A DNA stretch of 11,950 nucleotides from positions 1 to 11,950 of the forward strand of contig CAKTER010000034.1 of assembly GCA_934552695.1 (NCBI GenBank), written 5' to 3'. Below are positions 7,204-11,950 of the stretch, piece by piece (position 1 is the first letter of the stretch; each line of letters starts with the position of its first letter). The notes under the pieces are model-generated. The model saw only the letters and a program-made list of their open reading frames with translations. It did no database searches and had not been told where the DNA came from. The DNA is from an uncultured Eubacteriales bacterium. GTDB taxonomy: Bacteria; Bacillota; Clostridia; Lachnospirales; Anaerotignaceae. Both the position numbers and the translations under genes were made by a program.

Positions 7204-8208
7204 TTAGCGCCCTTTCCGCACCACATACCGTTTTTGCCGTTGGCTTTTGTGCCGTTCCCGGCCCTCGGCTTTTTCGTAGGCCAAAATAATCCGCTGCACC
7301 AGCGGGTGCCGCACCACATCCCGATTGGTCAGGGTGATCACCCCCACGTCCTCCACCCCGGTCAAAATCCGGCTGGCCTGCAGCAGCCCGCTTTGCTTTC
7401 CTTCCGGCAGGTCAATTTGGGTCAGGTCGCCGGTAATCACCGCTTTGGAGCCAAAGCCCAGCCGGGTTAAAAACATTTTCATTTGCTCCTGGGTGGTGTT
7501 TTGGGCCTCGTCCAGCACAATAAAGGCATTGTCCAGCGTCCGGCCCCGCATATAGGCCAACGGCGCCACCTCAATGGCCCCTTTTTCCATGTTTTTGGCA
7601 AAGGCCTCGGCTCCCATAATCTCGTACAGGGCGTCATACAGGGGCCGCAGGTAGGGGTCTACCTTCTGTTGCAGGTTCCCAGGCAAAAACCCTAATTTTT
7701 CCCCGGCCTCAATCGCAGGACGGGTCAGCACGATACGGGCCACCTCGTTCCGTTTAAAAGCGGTAATGGCCATAGCCATAGCCAGATAGGTCTTGCCCGT
7801 CCCCGCCGGCCCCAGCCCAAACACAAGCGTGTTTTTCTTCATGCTTTCCACGTATTTTTTTTGCCCCAGGGTTTTGGGCTTAATGGGCTTGCCCCGGGTG
7901 GTAAGGCAAATGTATTCGTCGTACAGGCCCTCCACCTGCGCCAGCGGCACGTCCCCGGCGGCGGCGTCCAGCAAATACAGCAGCTGCTGCTCCTCAATCC
8001 GCTCGCCCTTTTTGGACAGCGCCTCCAGCGAAAGCAGGATTTTGGCCGCCTGCTCCACCGCCTTTTCGGGCCCGGTAAGCTTAATGCTGTCCCCCCGGTT
8101 TACCACGGCAACCCCCAAATCCTCTTCGATACGCCGCACGTTGGCGTCCAGCTCCCCAAACACATTGGAGATATGCTCATTTTCAATTTGCAAAATTTTC
8201 TCGGTCAA
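7204..8208 (-). CDS. phoH: PhoH-like ATPase
   Basis: Cytoplasmic P-loop ATPase of the PhoH family, associated with RNA metabolism and helicase-like activity and usually encoded beside ybeY. The 334-residue product has an N-terminal KH-like segment (about 1-65). A PhoH domain follows, with Walker A GPAGTGKT (133-140), Walker B VLDEAQN (231-237), the conserved LTRPAIEAGEKLGFLPG (161-177) and a late TGDLTQIDLP (259-268). The tail is strongly basic (314-334). The start is a TTG with AGGAGG six bases upstream; no ATG is near. The gene overlaps the end of yqfD by 26 bases, so its ribosome binding site lies in yqfD coding sequence, implying translational coupling. Confidence 0.95.
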   Translation of the reverse strand: MTEKILQIENEHISNVFGELDANVRRIEEDLGVAVVNRGDSIKLTGPEKAVEQAAKILLSLEALSKKGERIEEQQLLYLLDAAAGDVPLAQVEGLYDEYICLTTRGKPIKPKTLGQKKYVESMKKNTLVFGLGPAGTGKTYLAMAMAITAFKRNEVARIVLTRPAIEAGEKLGFLPGNLQQKVDPYLRPLYDALYEIMGAEAFAKNMEKGAIEVAPLAYMRGRTLDNAFIVLDEAQNTTQEQMKMFLTRLGFGSKAVITGDLTQIDLPEGKQSGLLQASRILTGVEDVGVITLTNRDVVRHPLVQRIILAYEKAEGRERHKSQRQKRYVVRKGR

Positions 8209-9451
8209 AATAAACCTCCTCGGTTTTAGCCGTTCCGGGCTCTTCCGTTCCGGAGGGCTCTTCCTCGCTCTCCGCCGGCTGCTCCACCTCGATGCGCTGC
8301 TGCACCGAAGCTACCGCCCGGCCCCGCAGGGTCTGGTTTTCCATCCAAAACGTATATTCGGTTGCTTCCCACACCGCTTCATCGGGGAGCCGGTTTTCGA
8401 TGGTTTCCGCCAACCGCTGCCGCAGCAGGGTTTCGGCTTCCTCCTCCGTCCGCTCCCGCTTCTCCCGGGTGTAGGCCCGGGCCCGGCTTCGCTCCCAGCC
8501 CAAAGGCAGGGCATAGTCACCAAGCTTCATAAACCGCCGGGAAAGCGTCTCCCACTCCCACAGGCCTTCGGTGCGGGGCTGCCACACATCCAGCTTGCTG
8601 CGGCCCAGCAGCAGCGCCCCATTTTCCCGGGTCTCGCCGGTATAGTGTTTTTCCTCCCACACCAACGGCAAGCTGTCGGAGACCTCGTACCACACCCGGG
8701 CCGTTACCTGCCCGGCGGCATGGGTATGGGCAGCGCCCACCTCTTCCCCGGCGTCCTTTACCGCCACCCGGGACGAAATAAGCACCTGCCCGGCCTCCAC
8801 CACATCTCCCGGCTGTACCAGCGGGGTCCCTGCCGCCGCTGTAATGGATACGATCACACCGCTCCGGGACGCCGCCAAATCCATGGGGCCGCTCCGGTCG
8901 ATGGCTTCCGGGGCCGGGATGGTTTCGGCCACCCGCACCACCGCCTCGGTTCCTCGAATGGTCACCGACGCCCAGCTTAGCTCCGGGCACCGCAGCAGAA
9001 GGGCTTCGCCAATGGCCCGGGCGTCCAGCTCGCTTTTCCGGCGGCCCGGGGACAGCCCTGCCTCCCGGCACAGGGCCAGCAATTCCGGACGGCTCAGCCT
9101 GTGGTTTCCCTCCACCTTCACCGTCCAAACCACCGACGACAACAGGGAAAGGCCCACCGCAAACAGCAGCGCCCCGGCTCCCCAGCCGTACCGGCCCCGG
9201 CAGCGCCGCCGCCACATCGGGAGCCCCCGGCAGGCACAGACCTCGCATCCGCAGCCGGCCTTTTGGGCCAATTCCCGCAGCTCCGCCACATCGGAGGCCG
9301 CCGCAAACAGCGTTAACCCGTCCCCGGTGCGGGTCACATCCCACACCAAAAGCCCTCGGTAGGCCGCCATGCTCAGCAACCGTTCCCCGGCAAAGCCGCT
9401 TACGTGTATCATAACATATCCCCGCAGGAAATTCCATAAGTGAAGTAACAT
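8183..9451 (-). CDS. yqfD: Sporulation protein YqfD
   Basis: Membrane protein of the YqfD family, expressed in the mother cell during sporulation in Bacillus; its biochemical role is unclear. The 422-residue product begins with the typical FLRGYVMIHVSGFAGERLL region (8-26) and a MAAYRGLLVWD segment (28-38). One membrane helix follows a basic stretch (about 89-109). Next come a POTRA/FtsQ-like start (VKVEGNHRLSRPELL, 111-125) and a long extracytoplasmic part. The last 35 or so residues are acidic and low in complexity; this tail overlaps phoH and seems longer than in usual family members. The ATG follows the yqfC stop directly, with no gap. GGGGAG lies only three bases before it, so translation probably continues from ribosomes finishing yqfC. 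Confidence 0.92.
   Translation of the reverse strand: MLLHLWNFLRGYVMIHVSGFAGERLLSMAAYRGLLVWDVTRTGDGLTLFAAASDVAELRELAQKAGCGCEVCACRGLPMWRRRCRGRYGWGAGALLFAVGLSLLSSVVWTVKVEGNHRLSRPELLALCREAGLSPGRRKSELDARAIGEALLLRCPELSWASVTIRGTEAVVRVAETIPAPEAIDRSGPMDLAASRSGVIVSITAAAGTPLVQPGDVVEAGQVLISSRVAVKDAGEEVGAAHTHAAGQVTARVWYEVSDSLPLVWEEKHYTGETRENGALLLGRSKLDVWQPRTEGLWEWETLSRRFMKLGDYALPLGWERSRARAYTREKRERTEEEAETLLRQRLAETIENRLPDEAVWEATEYTFWMENQTLRGRAVASVQQRIEVEQPAESEEEPSGTEEPGTAKTEEVYFDRENFAN
8215..8220 (-). promoter_or_regulatory. Ribosome binding site fixing TTG start of phoH
   Basis: The transcript reads AGGAGG, six bases before the TTG at 8208. It lies inside the final codons of yqfD. It supports TTG as the phoH start in the absence of any nearby ATG or GTG. 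Confidence 0.8.
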
Positions 9452-9760
9452 TTACTCCCCGGCCTTTCCCTCTTGTTCTCCCGCCAAAAAGCCAGCCGCC
9501 CCGCCGTCAAAGCCCAAGCTGTCAATTTGCCCGCAAACCAGCAGCGCCTCCCGGTCCATGGTCCGCAGGCAAAGCCCCCGGCCCGCAATGCACAGACGGC
9601 CTGCTCCGGTTTTAATGAGCACCCGCTCCGGCTGGTAGGCCAAAAGCCCCCGGTGGTTTTCCACATATACCTCCCGGTTCCCGGTGAGGGTCACCAGCGG
9701 CAGGCCCCGCACCACTTCTCCGGGCAGCCCTAACGCCTCCACCCATTTTCCCCGCTCCAT
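9452..9760 (-). CDS. yqfC: Sporulation protein YqfC (YabP/YqfC family)
   Basis: Small sporulation protein of the YabP/YqfC family, 102 residues, made with YqfD in the mother cell in Bacillus; the molecular function is not established. The family pattern is visible: LTGNREVYVENHRGLLAY (25-42), then IKTGAGRLCIAGRGLCLRTM (49-68), LVCGQIDSLGF (74-84) and a short C-terminal tail. The ATG at 9760 is preceded by GGAGGAGGG. It is the first gene of the cluster, about 20 bases downstream of a sigma-E-like promoter, and its stop is immediately followed by the yqfD start. This agrees with the sigma-E-controlled yqfCD unit known from Bacillus subtilis. Confidence 0.9.
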   Translation of the reverse strand: MERGKWVEALGLPGEVVRGLPLVTLTGNREVYVENHRGLLAYQPERVLIKTGAGRLCIAGRGLCLRTMDREALLVCGQIDSLGFDGGAAGFLAGEQEGKAGE

Positions 9761-9782
9761 GGCCCTCCTCCTCCCGTCCTAT

Positions 9783-9811
9783 AGTGTATGAGAAGGCACC
9801 CCGTCCCATGC
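9783..9811 (-). promoter_or_regulatory. Predicted sigma-E (sporulation) promoter of yqfC
   Basis: The minus strand reads CATACACT at 9790-9783, an exact match to the -10 consensus CATACAnT of mother-cell sigma-E. GCATGGG at 9811-9805 lies 14 bases upstream and matches the first four positions of the -35 kmATATT. The spacing is that of known sigma-E promoters. Transcription would start roughly 10-15 bases before the yqfC ribosome binding site. The prediction also fits the known sigma-E control of yqfC in Bacillus subtilis. The -35 half is weak. Confidence 0.7.
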
Positions 9812-9849
9812 GCCAAAGGAATCCGCAAAAAAAGCAGGCCGGCCCCCTT

Positions 9850-9885
9850 AAAAAAGCAGCAGGAGCGCCCCTCCCGGAGCGCCCC
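9850..9885 (-). terminator. Rho-independent terminator after the flavoprotein gene
   Basis: Four bases past the stop at 9889 the transcript reads GGGGCGCUCC, tetraloop GGGA, then the same ten bases again. Because of G-U pairs the two identical copies pair over all ten positions, closed by a GNRA-type loop. A run of six U follows after UGCUGC (A-run 9850-9855 on the plus strand). It separates the radical SAM/flavoprotein unit from the yqfC cluster. A further T-run, TTTTTTT (A-run at about 9827-9833 on the plus strand), lies about 20 bases downstream without an obvious stem. Confidence 0.8.
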
Positions 9886-9888
9886 CGT

Positions 9889-10503
9889 TTATCCTCTATT
9901 CTCTTGGCCCCATGCGGCAGCCAACGCCGTCAGCTTTTTCCGGGCAGCCCCCAAGGCCCCGGCGGCGTCAAAGCCCACTATATCCAGCCCCTCGGCGGCT
10001 ACCACGTCCAGCCGGGGAACGCCCAGCATGGTCAGCACCGTCCGTAAAAAGCCGGGAGCATGGTTATCCGCTACCGCCGGGCCGGTTTCGTAAATGCCGC
10101 CCCGGGTGGTGATAAATACCGCCCGCTTGCCCCGGCATAGTCCCCGGTAGCCCGTTTCGTCCAACGAAAAGGTGAGCCCGGCCACGCACACCTGCTCCCA
10201 ATAGGCATGAAAGGCCGCCGGGAACGTGCCCTCCCAAAAGGGGGCCGCCAGCACCAGCAGCTCCGCCTCCCGAAACTGCCGGGCCAGGGCAAATTCCGGG
10301 CCGTCAAAGCCCCTCTGCGCCGCTTCCTCCCGCCGGGCCAGGGTATCCGCAAACAGCGGTAGGGGCCGCACCCGGTTCAGCTCCACCGTTTCCAGCTCCA
10401 GCTCCGGCAGCGCCCGGGCCAGCTCGTCCAAAAAGCCCCGGGCCAGGCCCAGCGTCCGGGAAGCCTCCCCCCGTATGCAAGCGTCCACAAACAACCCTTT
10501 CAT
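9889..10503 (-). CDS. Flavodoxin-fold NAD(P)H-dependent oxidoreductase
   Basis: Predicted FMN-dependent reductase of the flavodoxin_2/azoreductase-like superfamily, 204 residues, cytoplasmic. After the first beta strand (MKGLFVDAC) comes RGEASRT (11-17), the expected FMN-phosphate loop. APFWEGTFPAAFHAYWEQV (87-105) aligns with the azoreductase pattern of a proline-containing loop and a Y-[FW] helix. TTRGGIY (132-138) matches the loop that contacts the isoalloxazine ring. The true substrate cannot be read from sequence; these proteins reduce quinones, azo dyes, nitro compounds or protein partners. The ATG at 10503 has AAAGGAG upstream. It lies 18 bases after the radical SAM gene, so the two are probably co-transcribed. 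An electron-donor role to that enzyme is possible but is inference. Confidence 0.85.
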   Translation of the reverse strand: MKGLFVDACIRGEASRTLGLARGFLDELARALPELELETVELNRVRPLPLFADTLARREEAAQRGFDGPEFALARQFREAELLVLAAPFWEGTFPAAFHAYWEQVCVAGLTFSLDETGYRGLCRGKRAVFITTRGGIYETGPAVADNHAPGFLRTVLTMLGVPRLDVVAAEGLDIVGFDAAGALGAARKKLTALAAAWGQENRG

Positions 10504-10521
10504 GGCCCCGCTCCTTTCTTC

Positions 10522-11646
10522 TTACAGCACCAAATCCCCCGGCCGGTACCCCGGCGGCAGCTCTTCCTCCTCCACAAAGGGAAACTCCTCGTCCTGCAAG
10601 GTGGGTAAAAACACCTCGTAGGGCAGCCGGTCAAACTCGCAGGCAAAGTTCCCGGCCCCAAACCACTTGCCCTCCCGGGCGGCCAAATGAAGGCCCCGGG
10701 CCAGCTTGGTCATGTTGGAGCAATCGTGAACCACCACCGGCCAGCCCTCCCGGGCGGCCTGCTCCATCAGCTTCAGGGTCAGGCTCCGGCTCCAAATGGG
10801 GGACAAATACCCCTGATGACACAAATACATGGGCTCCCCGGCATAATTGCCGATGTTATTGGGATTTAGGTGCAGCTCGGCACAGTTGATAAAGTCCAGC
10901 CCTGTGGCCAAAATCCGGTCTTTTTTGGCCAAAAACTCCCCATACAGCTCCGGGGTCATAGGCGTTTCCACCCCCACCCGGGGAATATAGCGTTTGGCCA
11001 GCGCCATGGCCTCGATGACCCGGTCGGCACAGTGGGAAGCCCCCAGGTTAAACCGCAGCTCGTCCAGCCCGGCCTCCCCCAGGGCCTTCAGGTTTTCGGC
11101 GTTGGCCAGCAGGCCGTTGGTATACATATGCTGGTGGATGCCTGCCCGGCGAAACCGTTCGATAATCCCATAGTATTTTTCAATTTCCAGAAAGGGCTCC
11201 AAATACACATAGGCCACGCCGGTGGGATGCTTTTGGATGGAAAGCAATAAATCCAAATCCTCCTCATACAGCCGGGAGCCGCCAATCTCCCACAAGCCCT
11301 CGCCAATGGGCGCAATGTCGTCCAGCTCGCCATAGTTGTAGCAGAACTTACATTCCACATTGCAATGGTTGGTTTTGCGGATGGAGGTCAGCCCCGTGCC
11401 CAGCAGGCAGGAGCGGCAGCCCCGGGGAAACTTTTCCGGCGGCCCCACAAACAGCGTCCGGCCCTCCAGCGACTTTAGCCCGGGGATGCGGGCCATCTGC
11501 TCCCGGTTTCGGGCGTTCACCGCCCCTTCGATTTGGGCCAAAATGGCCCATACCAGCTCCTGCTGGCGGACAGACAGGGCTTCGTCCTCCGGCAGGGCCG
11601 CAAAAAAGCTCATCCACAAAAGTGCGTCCTGTTTTGAAATCTTCAC
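10522..11646 (-). CDS. Radical SAM protein of unknown function
   Basis: Radical SAM enzyme, 374 residues from a GTG start. The signature CNVECKFCY places Cys95, Cys99 and Cys102 as ligands of the SAM-binding 4Fe-4S cluster. Just before it is a second pair, Cys77 and Cys80, in GCRSCLLGTG. Further cysteines are Cys206, Cys255 (INCAELHLNPNN), Cys276 (YLCHQGYLSP), Cys309 (HDCSNMTK) and Cys336, ten in all. YVYLEPFLE (146-154) and MYTNGLLAN (174-182) fit the TIM-barrel strands of the family. The N-terminal 70 residues are helical and unrecognised. I cannot name its substrate. The GTG is chosen because AAAGGAG lies six bases upstream; the 20 upstream codons in frame cover that site. A weak extended -10 (TGGTATTCT, about 11690-11698) with no good -35 is the only promoter candidate. 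The flavoprotein gene follows after 18 bases. Confidence 0.88.
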   Translation of the reverse strand: MKISKQDALLWMSFFAALPEDEALSVRQQELVWAILAQIEGAVNARNREQMARIPGLKSLEGRTLFVGPPEKFPRGCRSCLLGTGLTSIRKTNHCNVECKFCYNYGELDDIAPIGEGLWEIGGSRLYEEDLDLLLSIQKHPTGVAYVYLEPFLEIEKYYGIIERFRRAGIHQHMYTNGLLANAENLKALGEAGLDELRFNLGASHCADRVIEAMALAKRYIPRVGVETPMTPELYGEFLAKKDRILATGLDFINCAELHLNPNNIGNYAGEPMYLCHQGYLSPIWSRSLTLKLMEQAAREGWPVVVHDCSNMTKLARGLHLAAREGKWFGAGNFACEFDRLPYEVFLPTLQDEEFPFVEEEELPPGYRPGDLVL

Positions 11647-11652
11647 GGTTTT

Positions 11653-11659
11653 CTCCTTT
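11653..11659 (-). promoter_or_regulatory. Ribosome binding site fixing GTG start of radical SAM gene
   Basis: The transcript reads AAAGGAG, six bases before the GTG at 11646. A short CCCC/GGGG hairpin lies directly upstream (11662-11674) and could affect access to the site, although its four-pair stem is weak. Confidence 0.75.
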
Positions 11660-11732
11660 ATCCCCCACAGGGGCTTTTTTGTTCTCTCTGAAGAAGAATA
11701 CCACAAACCCGGCGCAAAGGAAAGACAGGCCC

Positions 11733-11950
11733 TTACCGGGTCAGCCGGTCTACCTCATCCACAAAGGCGTCAATCTCGGCCTTCAGCTCGGCAAAGGCCC
11801 CCTGCCAAAAGGCGGGTTCATCCAAGGCAAAGCCCATCCGATTCCCCAAATCGGCCAGAGAGGCATGCCCCGAGGCCGCCAGCAGCGCCGCATACCGTTC
11901 CGGGAAGCCTGCGGGGGTTTCCCGATAAATCCGATACAGGCCCTTGGCAA
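11733..11950 (-). CDS. C-terminal end of a probable M3-family oligopeptidase (partial)
   Basis: An open minus-strand frame enters from the right edge and stops at TAA (11735-11733), giving the last 71 residues of a protein. It reads AKGLYRIYRETPAGFPERY, then ALLAASGHASLADLG, GFALDEPAFWQGAF and a final helix with ELKAEIDAFVDEV. This pattern (a helix with Y-x-x-Y, a P-x-x-FPERY turn, a small-residue LLxxxG turn, a DxxxPxFW motif and a closing amphipathic helix) resembles the C-terminus of M3 oligoendopeptidase F-like zinc metallopeptidases. The HExxH catalytic motif would lie outside the window, so the assignment rests on tail similarity recalled from the family and is tentative. It ends 86 bases before the radical SAM start. 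No convincing terminator follows it. Confidence 0.55.
   Translation of the reverse strand, partial: AKGLYRIYRETPAGFPERYAALLAASGHASLADLGNRMGFALDEPAFWQGAFAELKAEIDAFVDEVDRLTR

Noticed and set aside
7793..8980. Plus-strand frame of 395 codons opposite phoH and yqfD
   Set aside because: It spans two well-supported minus-strand genes and has a Ser/Pro/Arg-rich composition without motifs. It is a GC-driven shadow.
8517..9437. Minus-strand frame of 306 codons in another frame of yqfD
   Set aside because: It is extremely Gly-rich and lies entirely inside yqfD, whose own translation matches the family.
11662..11680. CCCC-ACA-GGGG followed by C and six T on the plus strand, as a plus-strand terminator
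   Set aside because: No plus-strand gene precedes it and the stem is only four pairs. On the minus strand there is no T-run after the hairpin, so it cannot terminate the peptidase gene.
1..11950. Mobile elements, defence systems, CRISPR arrays or tRNA genes
   Set aside because: I saw no transposase or integrase frame, no spaced direct repeats and no tRNA-like cloverleaf. All space is accounted for by minus-strand chromosomal genes and short regulatory gaps.

Overview
The window is a compact, GC-rich stretch of bacterial chromosome with every supported gene on the minus strand. Three features point to an endospore-forming Clostridia member. These are the sporulation pair yqfC-yqfD, a SAM-I (S-box) riboswitch in front of metK, and strong AGGAGG-type ribosome binding sites. 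The high GC and gene content would suit the Oscillospiraceae/Ruminococcaceae side of the class, but that placement is inference. I see no mobile element, CRISPR array, tRNA or rRNA.

In transcription order (high to low coordinates) the layout is as follows. (1) The C-terminal end of a probable M3-family oligopeptidase enters from the right edge. (2) A two-gene unit follows: a cysteine-rich radical SAM protein of unknown function, then a flavodoxin-fold NAD(P)H oxidoreductase, closed by a strong hairpin terminator. (3) A nine-gene cluster follows, with a good match to a sigma-E promoter at its head: yqfC, yqfD, phoH, pgpH-like 7TM-HD protein, ybeY, a DUF3048 lipoprotein, cdd, a family-4 uracil-DNA glycosylase, and era. 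It ends at a terminator after era. Most junctions overlap or are under 35 bases, and several ribosome binding sites lie inside the upstream gene. (4) metK comes last, with its own promoter, SAM-I riboswitch and candidate attenuator.

The cluster matches the conserved Firmicutes order yqfC-yqfD-phoH-yqfF-ybeY-dgkA-cdd-era-recO, with changes. dgkA is missing; a DUF3048 lipoprotein sits in its place. A uracil-DNA glycosylase is inserted between cdd and era, and recO does not follow era. The cluster joins sporulation (YqfC/YqfD), RNA metabolism and ribosome assembly (PhoH, YbeY, Era), cyclic-di-AMP turnover (PgpH-like) and uracil handling (Cdd, UDG).

Four of the twelve genes appear to start at TTG or GTG; the start was chosen in each case by Shine-Dalgarno position and family N-terminus. 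I found no clearly undescribed system. The least understood part is the radical SAM/flavoprotein pair.
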